A stretch of DNA of 64,000 nucleotides from Parastagonospora avenae f. sp. tritici 18332-5 (Eukaryota; Ascomycota; Dothideomycetes; Pleosporales; Phaeosphaeriaceae), in the NCBI GenBank assembly GCA_022559985.1, contig JAFJTR010000001.1, positions 868,001 to 932,000 of the forward strand. The letters are read 5' to 3'. Positions 11,793-27,007 of this stretch are shown here, piece by piece. Position numbers and translations under genes: made by a program. The notes under the pieces are model-generated. The model did not search any database. It saw only the letters and a list, made by a program, of their open reading frames with translations, and had not been told where the DNA came from. The stretch's first letter is position 1; every line of letters starts with the position of its first letter.

Positions 11793-12814
11793 ATGGTAGG
11801 GTGCGGGACAAGAAGTGATTCGTTGTTCAGCCTAGTAAGTGTGACAAGAACGCAATAACAGGTAGTCGTCAACTAACAACCAAGCCTCTTTCGTAATCAC
11901 AGCTGAGACAAAAGGCGAAGCAAGAGGCGGCTGAAGAGGCTCAGAAGAAGAGACAAGAGGCAGCTGAAAAGGCGAGGAAGGTGGAGATCAAGGAGATCAA
12001 GATGCAGAAACAGAAGAAGGCCGAAGTCAAGAAGCGCCCAGTCGTCCAAGTGTTCAACGGGTCCATCTTCCCCTTCCTCGAGCTCCCCGCAGAGATCCGC
12101 AACATGATCTACCACCACCTTCTAGTCGACAAGGACTTCGCTATCTGCTTCCAAGCCACCGTCTCCAGCCGCGACAGCCGCAGCATCGTCACTCGACTCT
12201 CCCGCGCCCACCCCGGTGCCCCAGACCGCGACGATATCCCCGGCCAAACTAAAGGCAGCATCACGCTTCCCAGCAACTCATACAAGCCCTGCATATCCAA
12301 CTTCGACCTCGGCATCAACACCTTCCTCGTCAATCGGCAAATCAACGCCGAATCCTCCGCGATATTCTATAGCGCCAACATGTTCAACTTCGAAGGCGTG
12401 CCCGACCTATATGCTTTCCTATGCCACTTCCAGCACCGGCTGCCACTCATTTCGAAGCTGGTATTATCAAGCGTGACCTCAAATTCCAAGACTTTTCGCG
12501 GCGCGCTGTATTTGCAGAGGATGCCGCTGCATTCCGTCTTCCCTCTGCTAGCAAGCGCGGTCAATCTCGATGCGTTGTATATGCATACGCCGGTGTGGCA
12601 GTCGCTTGGCGGGCGCGCAGATATTGCTGCTCGCGCGTTCTTTCAGATGGGGTGGACGTGGATGCATGCTTGTGCACTGGCGAAGGGGAACAAGTTGGGG
12701 GCGCTGGATATTATCAAGCTTCCTGAGGTAACGAGTGAGCTTGATCAGTATGGGAAGTGGCAGATCGAGAGGGCTAGGCAGGCGGTGTTAAGAGTGAATT
12801 GGAGGGACGTCTGA
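11793..12814 (+). CDS. F-box-like / 2EXR-type protein, 317 aa
   Basis: Exon 1 (11793-11834, 14 codons) and exon 2 (11903-12814) are joined over a 68-bp GT-AG intron (donor GTAAGT), in phase 0. Residues about 15-55 are a charged coiled coil (RQKAKQEAAEEAQKKRQEAA). Residues about 65-85 read FPFLELPAEIRNMIYHHLL, the short helical motif common to a large fungal family of F-box-like or 2EXR proteins. The rest has the usual 'CISNFDLGINTFLVNRQIN...AIFYSAN' continuation, in which a regulator-type leucine-rich region is expected. Such proteins are presumed substrate adaptors, but most have no known target. The tiny first exon is a prediction; the second exon is secure. Confidence 0.65.
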
Positions 12815-13019
12815 CGGCGGCTTAGGTGGAGAGAAGGATGGGTGGGCGAGGAGGAGAATCTGAGAGGCGTATTGGTTTTCGAAACAAGGTAGTTTTATCC
12901 TTACATATAGCGATATTTGCGGTTTGAGGCTTCGGGCAAGAAAATTTTAATGGAATATTATATTAATACATTCGCTCGTGCTAAATCGCCCGATCGTACT
13001 TCGATTTCTGGACCAAATA

Positions 13020-13281
13020 CTATATGTATCGGAACATGTTGTTCTTGACGCTTCGCTTCATAGACACTGGTTTGCCATCTTCATATTCAACGCCAGCGTC
13101 ACCGCCATCGCCTGCAAGACCTTGGAGCTTCAACTGTAGCTCTTGATCAAGCTCCGCTTGCGTCTTCTTCTTGGGCTTTGATTCTTCTTCTGGTTTGGCA
13201 GCTGATTTCTTGCTGGCGTTAGTCTTTGTATATTCATTATAATCGAAATACATCTTCTCACCAGTGATTCATTTTTGGCAT
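13020..13281 (-). CDS. Small basic/charged protein of unknown function (about 70 aa)
   Basis: The C-terminal exon is clear: a Lys/Glu-rich stretch, then TQAELDQELQLKLQGLAGD and the end SMKRSVKNNMFRYI. The ATG at 13253 looks intronic: a GTGAGA donor at 13261, an ACTAAC branch site and a CAG acceptor at 13213 bound a 49-bp AT-rich piece. Its removal joins ATG-CCA-AAA-ATG-AAT-CAC-TG (13281-13262) in frame to the Lys-rich exon (13212-13020). The start context CCAAATGCC is good. The ELDxEL pattern recalls the C-terminus of RNA-export adaptors of the Yra1/ALYREF type, but this is weak. I do not recognise the family. Further 5' exons are possible, since the frame stays open upstream to about 13355. 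Confidence 0.45.
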
Positions 13282-16114
<2,833 letters not shown>

Positions 16115-16580
16115 GGTGTTTCTAGTCTTGTATAAATAACAACCACAATTTAGAGTCCCGGCTTCTTTCTGCATCGGAACCGGCGTTGGGAAAATTTGCT
16201 TAGCAGTAGCTGTGGGCAAGTTCATATCACACGTTCATATTTTGCAAGCAGCTCGAGGACAGGTTGATTCCACAAGGAAAGATGTTTTCTTCATTCATAT
16301 TTCATGAAAACCACGACCCCTTTATTTCCCTGAGGGGTATAATGTGCAAAAATAAGGCGTCGCTACGTAAATATGGGGGAAGTTCGACGACCACCCCCAT
16401 TGCTTGTCCAGCGAGCTCTGTCCAAAAGAAAGAAATAGAAAGCCGTAAAAACGTCCAGATACAACCCCATTGATTAACTCCCCCCTCCATCCCATATCCC
16501 CCGAAAGAAAAATCCCGATGAAAAAACGCCGCATGTATCGCATGTCAAAAGCAGTCTAATCTGTCCGCACTGAAGCCAAT
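16115..16580. other. Convergent 3' spacer
   Basis: This spacer lies between the ends of cef1 and the small minus-strand gene. It is AT-richer than the flanking genes. Nothing else seen. Confidence 0.55.
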
Positions 16581-16925
16581 CTAGCACTTGCCGTCCAACA
16601 CCTCGAAGATGCCGACGACGTGCACGTTCTCGGCGCTCCGGCCGCCCCAGGGCCGCGGCTCGAGCAGCTCCATTTGCTCGTGGGAGAAGAGGTGTTTCTC
16701 CTCTTCCATCTCGAACTCGACGACCGAGGGCTTGCGGCGGAGAGAGAGGATCTCGCGGATGCTGGCGACGGAGCTGCGGTAGCTGTGTGGGCTGCTGTTG
16801 CGGCTGAGCGGCGAGGTCGAGGCGCTGGAGGTGCTGCGGGTGGAGCGCGTGGGGGAAAAGGCGGTGCGGATGGAGGAGCGCAGGGGCGTGAAGGAGGAGA
16901 AGCGGTTGGTGCGGGTGGAGTGCAT
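16581..16925 (-). CDS. Small unknown protein, 114 aa
   Basis: This is a single exon with a good start context (CTAAAATGC). The first 60 residues are Ser/Thr/Arg-rich (MHSTRTNRFSSFTPLRSS) and probably disordered and phosphorylated. The second half is more ordered: a SIREILSLRRKPSVVEFEMEE stretch and an ending with RPWGGRSAENVHVVGIFEVL. There is no signal peptide, membrane segment or known domain. The organised C-terminus and coding-like codons favour a real gene. I do not recognise the family. Confidence 0.5.
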   Translation of the reverse strand: MHSTRTNRFSSFTPLRSSIRTAFSPTRSTRSTSSASTSPLSRNSSPHSYRSSVASIREILSLRRKPSVVEFEMEEEKHLFSHEQMELLEPRPWGGRSAENVHVVGIFEVLDGKC

Positions 16926-19054
16926 TTTAGTGGTTGGTTTGGGTGGTGGATTATTGGTGGTAGGATTGACCGGTGTGGATGTTGTATCGAGGTCGGAGTG
17001 TTGTGACGTTGACGTATATATGTGTGTGTATGTGTCGTCGAGCGAGAGTAGTGAAGTTAAGTATGTTGAGCGGACAACAAACGTCTATCCTTTCGGACTT
17101 TGTGTATCGAAATGACAGGTACGGGTACGTGTGCAAGTCCAAGCTTTCTTCAAGGAAATTGATACTTTAAACTCTGCTTGTCCGACGTATGAAGATCCCA
17201 GCTCTGATAAAGTTGCTGTGCAAGAAAACCTTCAAGGCTTTGATGATAAAAAAATGAACAAGAAGGTAAAGGACCAAGACCGACAGTCGGTGTTTAATCT
17301 AAAGTATCGAAACGAAAGTGAGGGAGGAGGGAGAGCTAGAAATGTAATTACTACCCTACACGAAACCGGCCAGCGACATGTTTAAGAATGCGCGCACAGC
17401 GGACACCCCTGCTGGTTTCGTGTAGCATCGCATCCTAGGTCAAACTGCGTGAGGGGTTGCGATGTGGATGGAACCAGGGTGACGTTGTGCGTGTCGGGTT
17501 GTCTAGGTGTTTGATCGGCGTCTAGAAACAGCCGCGGAGGAGTGTTGCATAATTATTGATTGTGACTTGCTCACTTCGAAAAAGGAAGTGAGTGAGATTA
17601 CTTCACCAAAGCAGTGGGCAATTCAACAAGTTCAATGCGCGAAACTCTGCGGACGCCATGCTGTCATTTTGTCTTTGGACGGGAGGTATCAAAGACGGAC
17701 GGACAGCTGCACGTTGCACAGCGCTAGTGTTAAGTTACGGGAACAACCAACATGAAGTCCGTGAAAGTCTCCCTCATCTCTCGTCCTCGACATCAACACT
17801 GACATCCACAAAACCCACTGCGTCCTTCACTCCCAATCCATCCTCTCGTCCGGCCACTCTGAAGGCCAAATCGTCTCCACCTCCAGGCGACCCGTCTCAA
17901 GACCACACCCTGTGACAAGCTCGCTTGCCTCAACACAGCCTAGCGGACATGAAGCTCAGCCGCGCTAGTGTTTCACACGCAATGGGCAACGGCCGACCTC
18001 ACGAATGCAGACGTGAAGAACTGCACTGCAGGCGTTAGAGAGATCTCGATGAGCATGGTTACAGCGGGTGCTTTATGTACCGTATCCTCACAGCCGTGAG
18101 GTACTTTCAAAGCAGAAGTGAGACTGACGGACATGCAAACGGAATCTCATGCGAGACGGTATTTTGATCCGCATGTCCCTCCAGCACCGTGACATTAGCG
18201 TGCGGATGCAGATGCATTTGATTAGCGGCTCGCCACATGAGTGATGCGTTGTGTCTGATACCTAAGCGGATGAATGGAAAGCAGCGAGTGGGACACGGCA
18301 AGACCGATAGGGACAGGTACAAGCAACGATCATTACGCACTTTGAAGGCACCCTCATACAATATGCACCTCAGCAGCTTATCCGCAGATCGTGATGACTG
18401 CCATCATACAGGCTGCACCTCAGCATCTTATCCGCAGATCGTAAGCAGAGCATCATCATTCCGCCTTCGAAATGGACACTCACAGCCGCGCAGACGCTCA
18501 GCATCACACAACATGTTTGACCAACCCACCCACATCCTCCCTCCTGCAGGTCTCACATACCGTTCATCAAACGTTGCCACAACGCCACCACGAACCCATC
18601 CCAAACACCTGTCACGCGAACTGCATTCGTGTCACGATACCTGTAGTTTGAATAGAAATAACTCAATGGAATTATAACCCTCTTGTCACATCGCTGTCTA
18701 AACGCCTTTCGCTATGCAATTGCTCAATGCCTGCTCTGGGCTCCAGTTACTCCACCCCCCACTGCCCCGTCCTGAACATAGGAGAAGAGGCCATGCATGC
18801 ATGGTGATGTAGGGCGTGAGAGAATCCTCCGGTCCACTAGTGTACTCTTTCACACTGTGCTCATTTCAGACAATTCATGCCCGCCTTCCGCAACCCTGCG
18901 TCCCTGATCCCTGTCCATGCTTATCCCCAATCACCACATGCGGAACCAGCCGAGTATGCCGTTCCCTCTGCTCTGCCTTCATTCATGACGTAAAAAAATC
19001 ATCGCGTGTGTATGAGAAGCCAATAGGTATCGACTGATATGATTGGCGTAAGCC
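16926..19054. other. 2.1-kb gene-free spacer
   Basis: This region lies between the small gene and the 3' end of cch1. Several short frames exist on both strands but none has domain character or intron support. It contains a short tandem duplication (see 18364-18442). Confidence 0.5.
18364..18442. repeat. 29-bp direct repeat, period 50
   Basis: The 29-bp segment TGCACCTCAGC...GATCGT occurs at 18364-18392 and again at 18414-18442, with one mismatch (G/T). This is a recent local duplication of no evident function. Confidence 0.8.
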
Positions 19055-22000
19055 CTAACTTCTTCTCCGTTGCGTGAAACTGCGCCGGATACTCTCGCCC
19101 CAAGCCGAGTTGTCCAGGACTTCCAGGACGTCAGCCGCGCTGACTGCGCTGTTGGCTCGGCTTCTGCTGTCCTGTGCCCGCGGATCGAGTTCCTCGAGGG
19201 GACTTGGGGGCCGGCTGAGCGCGGAGGCGAATTGCCAGTCGGCATCTGCTGGTGGCGAGAAGGGGCTCGCACCGGGTGATCCACGCGTTGGCGATCCGGT
19301 GGGTGTTTGTTGGATTGAGTTTGCGCGGCTTCGAGCTGCTGCGTTGGTGTCGAGGTGTGGTGGTAGGGAGTCACGAGTGAGGCCGCCGGGGGTGTTTGTG
19401 TCGGCGGGGGAGAAGAGCGAGCTGGCGCTGGGTGAGTGGTAGGGAGTGCGCCGCACGTTGGTGATGTCTTCGTCGTCGATGAAGATCTCGGGAACGGTGA
19501 ATTGCGGAATGGCGGTCATGCGGCCTTGTTTCTTCTGCTCCATGGCACGGCGGAAGCGTCGCGCCCAGTAGAGAGTGTCGAAGAATCCGACTACGACATT
19601 GCGGCGGACAGCTTCTTCGACACGCTGTAGACGAGCGCGACGACGAAGAAATTCCTCCAGCCTATGGTGATATTAGCTCGTTGAATTGATTCAATATCTG
19701 ACAGTACATACCTCAAGCTCTTGTTGTCATTGATGACCTTGTGGTGAGCCAAGATCATCAGGAGCGAGGTGAACTGAATTCCTCTGTCAGGATCGCTTGA
19801 CACGAGCACCTCTTCGTAGAATATATTCATTCGTTTCCGTCGGCGACGGATTTCGGCCACCGGAAGGTCAGACAGACAACGGTTGAGGCTGATGATGTCG
19901 ATCTCTCGTGTTGGCTCGCGGCCTGGCACAGGCAGGCTAGAGACACGCCTTGGTGTGGTCGCGCATTGCTCAATCAGTCGCCCGACCGTGAAGTCTCCAT
20001 CGTAGATTCTCATCTCGAAAATGCCAGAGAGTTCCTTGCCGAGGTTAGTGACCATGAAATGGATCGTGATGGAGATAACTTACACCCAGGAGCTTGGGAA
20101 ACAGCTCTTGTGAGATGAAGCCCGTCCCGTTAGGATCGAACTCTGCCCATGCCTGCTTGAACCTACGAATCTCCTCTCGACTGATGACCGACAGCCCACT
20201 GCTTCGTTGGTACACATAACTAAAACTCTCGTAGATCAACGAAACGAACAAGTTGACGAAGATGTACATGCTGAGAATGTTCCAGGTGATGAACAAGGCA
20301 CGTGCCCATTCTGGACTGCCGCAGTCGCTCTCGAAGTACTTCTCTCCCACGGTGCAATATGGTTTATCCACATTGGCGAAGTCTTCCATGAACTCGTTCC
20401 AGCCTTCGCCCATACTCATCGTGAACAGGAAGATGAGTGCCTTTGGAACGGTTCTGAAGTTGATATTGCCGGTCTCGTTGGGTCCAAAGCGAGTAAGACC
20501 GAACGTCTGCGTGAGTGCAATCGCGTACACTAAGAACAGTACAAACCAGGTAGCTAGGAGGTTGGCAATGGCTGTCAGACTGGCTGCTGCCGTTTTAAAG
20601 AGCTGGTCCAGTTGGTTGTTTCGGGGTATGAGGAGCAGGGCAATCGAAACAAGACAGAGCTTATTCAGTTGGATGAAAACTCTTTCATCTCGCTTGGCCT
20701 GAAGCAGAATGGACGTGACAAACGTTCCTGATATAGCAAAGATGGAGAAGACGTCCCAAGAACTCTTGCGGAAGCGATGCCACGAGAGGCCAATGATGCG
20801 AATGATCACGTTGGCAATGAAGATGATGGTCAGCACGAGGAAGATGTAGTCTAGAAATGTCAGCAGAGAAACGTTTGCCTGCAAGTGAACACTCACCCCT
20901 AGCCGTCTCCCATGGACCATATCCAGGATACCATTCGAGGCACAATAGCAGAAGGTGAAGGATGAGTACTCCTGTGATAAAACGCTGCCACCGCCCAGTC
21001 TTACGCACTGCTCGTCGGTAGCACCACTCTTCCCATGTTTCACGTTGCTTGGAAGAAGATGGCCGCTTTGAGGGAGAAACTTGTCGTAGTAGTTTTCTCA
21101 GTTCGAGCCAGGAACGCTGATCGGTCGTGAGGAAGGCAACTCCAGTCTGCTCGGTGTAGTTACGCATGAACACCGAGATGAAGAGTGTCAATACGAAGAC
21201 TGCACCGAGCAAGTTGAAGATGATGAAGTAGACGGCATTGCCCTGCGCTGAGAAGGGTTGTGGCTGCTTGAAAACTCCAGTGATGCTCATACCCGACCAC
21301 ATGACGTCCGTCCACCCTTCTTGCGACACAATCTGGAAGAGGATGAAAAGGGAGTCGCCGAAGTTGTCAAAGTCGTAGTACGGATTGGCCGCGACTCGTG
21401 GAGCGAGCACATCCCATGCAAAAGGTGAAGCGTTGTATTCATTGACACAGTCGTTCAGATTGCTGATGTTGGATCCGCCATCGTTACAAGACTGCATTTG
21501 GCCAACGAAGAGATTCAGACCATAAATGGCAAATGGGATCAGCAAGCTAAGAGAGACAAATGCAGCCTATGATGGTTAGCAAGCAGTTTGTTTCTTCGAG
21601 GGACAGACTTACGGAGAAGAGTTTCCACCAGCCTTGAACTATGAGAGAGTGGAAATGATCACGAGTGCTGTCACTGACGTTGAGCAGGCGAAGAGCCCTC
21701 AACGCTTTGAAGGCGCCGACAGTTCTGGTCACCTGTCCGTCGTTGTAGAATGACGTGACTATGTTCACCCAAAGAGTGATCAGCACTACACCGTCAATGA
21801 AGCCCCAAGAGCCTCTGAAGTAAGCATTCGGTGTCCAGAAAAAGCCATCGGCGATGACCTTGATAAGTGCTTCGATACTGAACACCACAGCAAAGCCTAG
21901 ATCTGTCCATACAAACCAGTTCCTGACACTAAAACCGTGATCCATGATGTACTGTCGTTGGTACAGTGGCGTTGTGATACATGCCAAAAGCACCATGGCA

Positions 22001-25000
22001 ATGATTGCGGCATAGATGAAAGCCGAAAAGGCGTACCAGACGGGTACAGATGGTGTTAAACCTTCGATGCGGTCACCACCACGGCCAGGACCCACAATAC
22101 GTTGACAGAGCCTACGGATCGGATTGTGCGGTCGGAACATGAACAACGATACGTTGTAGTTAGGATGGGTTCGGAGGTATTCACGCTGTGCTTTCTTGCG
22201 TCTCTCTGTCGCAGAGACTACTTCTTTGGCCATGCGCCGGGGGTCCAGTTCTTCATACGCACGGCCATAGTCTAGCGGCGCATAGAATGGGTTTGGCTCT
22301 CTGTGAACGATGCGGCGAAGAAACCTTTGCCAGATAGTGGAGACAGTTCCTGAGCCCACTATCGTCTTGGCTGGCCGAAGACCGGGGCGTGGCTCTTCGT
22401 GCGGACTTTCTTCCTCGGCACCCTCGTCAAGAAAGTCACGGACGACGGCGTCCTTGAGGAGCATCTCTGTGGCAGCATGTCCGTAATCGAGTGGGTCGCG
22501 CCGACTGGCCTGACCAAGCTTGAAGATGGAAGATAACGAGAGGTTCCTGCAAGAGAAATAAGTAAAGGGTACTTTGACAGCTGAAGTGGCTTACGTGTTG
22601 GCTGCACTAAGGCCCTGTTCTTTCTGCTGCAGAAAAGCCTTGACTTGCTGCAAGCGTTTCTCGTCTTCAGACACATCGAAGTTCTCTTGAATGACAGCAA
22701 TAAACATGTTGAGGACAATGACTATGAATAATTAATATCTGTACTACCGCAGGCTTGGGTTTGACTTACAGTTAGCGAAGATGAACCAGAGGATGCAGAA
22801 CGAGGCACCTATCCATGCCGTGCCATACGTTTTCTCATAGGTCGTGACATTGAACAGAATGGTGGTCCAATTCTCACTTGAGAATATTTGGTACATCCCT
22901 AGGAAAGAATTGTAGATGTTGAAGAAAGGGACTCGGATCGTTTCATTATCATCGTTGGCCTCTGGAATCTCTCCACGGAAGAGTTGAGAAGCGAAGATCG
23001 AGGCCAGGAATGTCAAGAGAAACACAAAGAGGATGAGGTTCAAGAGACCGCCGACATTGCCGAAAACGATCATCTGTGCAATGTTAGCAAGGATACGCTC
23101 TCATGAACTTGAGTCATATACATACGATGAGATCTCGTGTCATCGGGACCGCCAAGACAACCCGATAGACACGAATGATTTGAAAGATTGTCAACCAGGC
23201 ATACGCCTTGCCTCCATGCGCTTCTTTGATGATTGGGATTTGGATGACTGTGGTGATGATAGCGATGGCTAGGTCGGTTAAATTACGCTTGCCACTAAAA
23301 AAATGTCTCCAGTCTACGACAAGCCGAAGCAATATCTCGAAAAGCAGGATAAGCGTTATGATGGTCTCAGACCTCTCGATGAACTTTCGTCGGAAAGCGC
23401 TCATGCCTGAGCTTCTCATCATCTGAGCGACAAGTCCAAATGCAATGACAATGATCCATAACCAGGTAGTCTTGTCATAAAAACGTTTCAAGCTGGGGAT
23501 GCGTAGCTTTTCGTTTGCTTCGTCCGCCGTATCTTCTTTTATCACTTCTCCGGTGAAAGCGCTAGTCTTGCTCTCCTCGCGAATGATTTGGAAGGACGAC
23601 GTGATGACTGCAATGAGTAGTGATATGAGCCACAAACTCAGTATTAGGATTGCGACGATGAAAAAGAGAGAAGTTACTAGGTAGTCCGTGTCGGCCATCG
23701 TGTAGAGAAGATCTGACCAGGTGTTTGAGGACATGATGACGAAAACCAGCTGTAGGGATTGGAGAATGTCGTCGAAGCTTTTTGTGTTGTTGAAGGGGTT
23801 GTCGCCCTCGATGCAGAGAGAGCCAATCGGGCACAAGAAACCTTTGCCCTCCGCGGGACCCTGCGGGCGCCCAGGAAGAAAAGTTCTGTAGCCTTCGGAT
23901 CTGTTTCCTTCCAACAGGTGACCACCACAGAACTGGTCTTCGTTGAGGAACTTGGGCAAACCCCCATCGTTCTGCCATTCGCAGTGCCGTCTCATGCTTG
24001 ATTTGAAACTTTGTACTCCAACGATGGAGAAAAGGAGCCAGAAAAAGCCAATCAAGAAAGCCACATTGACTAAAAGTGGTGCTGCTTTCTTGAGACTACG
24101 GAGGATGACCTGCCATCAAGTTAGTTCCTACACGATGTCTCCGGGTGGTGCACTCACAGAAGTTCCACTGGTAAGATTCAGAAGACGGATAATGCGCAAG
24201 CAGCTAAGCATATCAAATACCAGAATGACACGCGCATTTTCGATTCCTATCAGGTTCAGAGCGAAAGATATCCAGAAAGCGATGACAGCTAGGAAGTCAG
24301 TCCGGTTGAACGAGTGTCGTAAGTATGCTCTGTGTGCCAATCGAATACGTTGCTGTTCCCGGTAGTCTCCAGGCCCAACGTCGACATTCATTTGTGCAGT
24401 TGTGAACGCTCGGAGTACCGATGGTTGCTGTGGCTCTGTCGGTTCGGTCTTGGTGCTAGTGCGCCTTTGAGACGCCTGTCGCTCGGGACCACCAAACAGC
24501 TTGTTGGCTTTCATGACTACGGCCTCTCTAAGGCCAACTTGCCGGTTGATAGTGCTGTACTCGACAGGATTGATGATGAAGCCTGACACGATGATTCGTA
24601 TTATGACTTCTATAGTATACACTATGAAGAGGCCCAGAAGAGCAAAGTCAATTCCAGACAGTCCGTCAATGGTCTTGACTTTCCCAGGAGAGTACTGGGC
24701 TTTTGAGCTCGCATCGACGGCAAGTAGGACTGTCTGGACCACAATCAAAACAAGAAGCAGCGGCTCAGTCGCTGGATGAACAAGAACGTCGCTAAGCTTC
24801 ATTCTGATCTTGCTGTTAGCTGGGAAAATGCCCAAACTTTTGCCTCGCAAAGGATTTGGAGGCCTGTGCCATTGCGCACTCGCCTGGCGCGAACGAACCA
24901 CTGGTGTCGGTGGCTTTTCACTCTTGATGGATGACGAGCGTGACGCGGCGCCATCCACGACGTATTCCGGCAGTACGGGGAAGGAAGGAGGCTCATGCAA

Positions 25001-25870
25001 GCGGGCATGGACTGTGGATTTTCTCTTCAGAGTTCGCTCGGCGACCTGAGAGTCATTACTGACGTTGACGACACGCTGAGACATGTTCCGCATGATGGTT
25101 CCGGCCCGATTCAGAGGCGACACGATCTGACCCGGCGAGAGTGAGCGCTTCCTTCCCATTGAGTCTCTCAAGCCGCCGGATGCGGCTTCTAGGTTCTCAC
25201 TGTCTCTTGCCATTCCCATGGGCGACATGTCTCCGGGGCTTAGAAACTGCACGCTCTGAAAGCTGGATCGGTCCTGCTGCGGAGATATGGCAGCTTCCGC
25301 TCCGCTGATGGGCTGCAGATGTTGCGCAGCGGTCAATCGCGCCGTGTCGTCGTACACGGGCGAGAAGTAGCCTTGGTCCTCGGATGTTGACCTGTCTTGA
25401 TAAGGGTCCCCGCCGTACGCGGCGTAGACATCGTCCGAGGACGCAGGTGTAGCGATTGGCGGGGTCAAGGGTGGTGAAGTGTCGCCCTGGAAGTTCATGT
25501 CCATGCCAAAGCCAATGGCGGCCTGGAACGCGCCGGCGTCGATGGGCGAGCCCACGTCCTCCTCTTCCACCCTGCGAATGCCGCCATGTGCAGCGCCAAG
25601 ATTGGTGTTGACGTGCATGGGTGGTCGCGGGACATGGCGCGTGGGACTTGGGGATGCAGTGGCTATGGGGGCGTATTGCGCATCTCTGTATCCTCCTGCT
25701 ATCGCACCGGTTTGCCTGAGCAGGTTCCGCCCGCGGTCGCTGAGGGTTCTCCGGTGCTGGTGGTGCTGCGGCGCAGTCTCATCGTACTCGTCCGGTGGTC
25801 GGTTCAGGTCTTGCAGAGGTATTGACTGGTGGGACGGGCCTCTGTGGTGGTTGGGGTCGGGGTAGGACAT
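19055..25870 (-). CDS. cch1: Voltage-gated calcium channel alpha subunit Cch1, 2142 aa
   Basis: There are nine exons: 25870-24158, 24109-23126, 23073-22770, 22721-22595, 22546-21613, 21566-20897, 20850-20084, 20034-19712 and 19661-19055. The eight introns of 46-52 bp all keep frame. The protein has a long disordered N-terminus (about 360 aa), four six-helix repeats and a cytoplasmic tail. S4-like charged helices are visible in repeat I (CLRIIRLLNL) and repeat III (FKALRALRLL); repeat IV S4 looks degenerate. The pore positions read N700 (SSNTW), E966 (SSENW), E1437 (SQEGW) and E1726 (MGEGW). After S6 of repeat IV comes an EF-hand-like FDPNGTGFIS around residue 1820. Cch1 is the plasma-membrane pore of the fungal high-affinity Ca2+ influx system and works with Mid1. 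The start MSYPDPNHHRG is the first ATG of an open 1.7-kb exon. Confidence 0.95.
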
Positions 25871-27007
25871 TGGAGCGTCCGGTCTGGCGTGTTGCGCTCA
25901 ATTCGACATCTGGCCGCCGCTTCTCAGCTGAGTGAGATGCTATTGCGCAAGCATGGAAGTGGGCACAGCGCGAATAATATGTACACGGGCGTTCGCGGTA
26001 GGGCAGATAGCGACTGTAGGGCGATTAGGAGGCGTGCGACGGTGCGATTAGGGTGTCGTGTGGTGTTTATAGGAAATTCGTCGTGAAGGGTGCGGGATGA
26101 TGGCGGAGTATGCACGGAGGTCAACATGGACATGCGCAGACGCATGGATCAGCCAGCCCAAGGGTACAGCTAACACTCTTTGCAGCCTAGGGACGCAGGG
26201 GAGAGAGATGCCGGTATTTTTAGTCTAACGTCGTGTCTATGGCGATCACGTACCGCACCCATAGGGCAGAGCGTCGAGGACATGTGCATTCACCACTTTT
26301 GGCAGCGTGGATGAACACACGAGCTCACAAGTCTTGACGACAACACCAACACGATCAATTCATTGCTACTCCTGACCCTTGCTGGATACCAACACGGATC
26401 CCGAAACACGTCTCCTCGGTAGTGCCGAGTAGCCCCTGTGAATCGCCGCGTCAGCCACATCAGTCAGCCACCCTGGCGTTGAGACTGCCGTCGTATGTTA
26501 CTACTGTGTACAGTCGGCGCATCTATGTGCACAGCTTTATTGCACTATTGGAAGTGAGCTCCCAGGCCAAAGCAATGGTGTTGTCTAAGTCTCAAGCATG
26601 TCCAATGATAGGACATGTCCTGCTTACTGTATCCCATCCCACAGCTTGGCAGTCGCGATACACGGCGATATGCGTGTGCAATAAAAGCGAAAAGAAAAAA
26701 AACGCGTACATGCTGTAGTGAAGCAACCCTCCGAACAATATGGTATGAAAGATGTCATAGGTCGCTGTTCGGGGTGTGGCGCCTTGCCGCTTTGGGCTCT
26801 TCCGAATCGCCGCAATTTGGAGACGCGACTTCCTCATCATCGTGAGAATCAAGACCCACATTCACCCCCATCGCGTCCACCATCACTCGGCCCCAGCCCC
26901 GATTGCATCTCCTCGTGCACATCTACGACAGCTCCCTATTGTTGCGACAGATCAGCCCACCCGCCTAAACGTTGCCCCGACGCGTCGCCCCAGGCACGCT
27001 CCTGAAG
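25871..27007. promoter_or_regulatory. Divergent promoter region cch1 / PHD-finger gene
   Basis: This is a 1.1-kb head-to-head spacer. It holds no gene. An inverted repeat-like stretch around 26595-26620 (ATGTCC...GGACAT) is visible: 'CATGTCCAATGATAGGACATG' reads as a near-palindrome. Confidence 0.45.

Noticed and set aside
10095..12814. Possible secondary-metabolite cluster around the AflR-like regulator
   Set aside because: No polyketide synthase, peptide synthetase, terpene synthase, P450 or transporter gene lies in the window; neighbours are housekeeping genes.
13020..13253. Start of the small gene at the ATG at 13253
   Set aside because: The first 14 codons are AT-rich and bounded by a good donor, branch site and acceptor, so they look intronic; kept only as an alternative.
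18237..18677. 146-codon plus-strand frame
   Set aside because: It spans the 29-bp duplication and has no domain or splice support.
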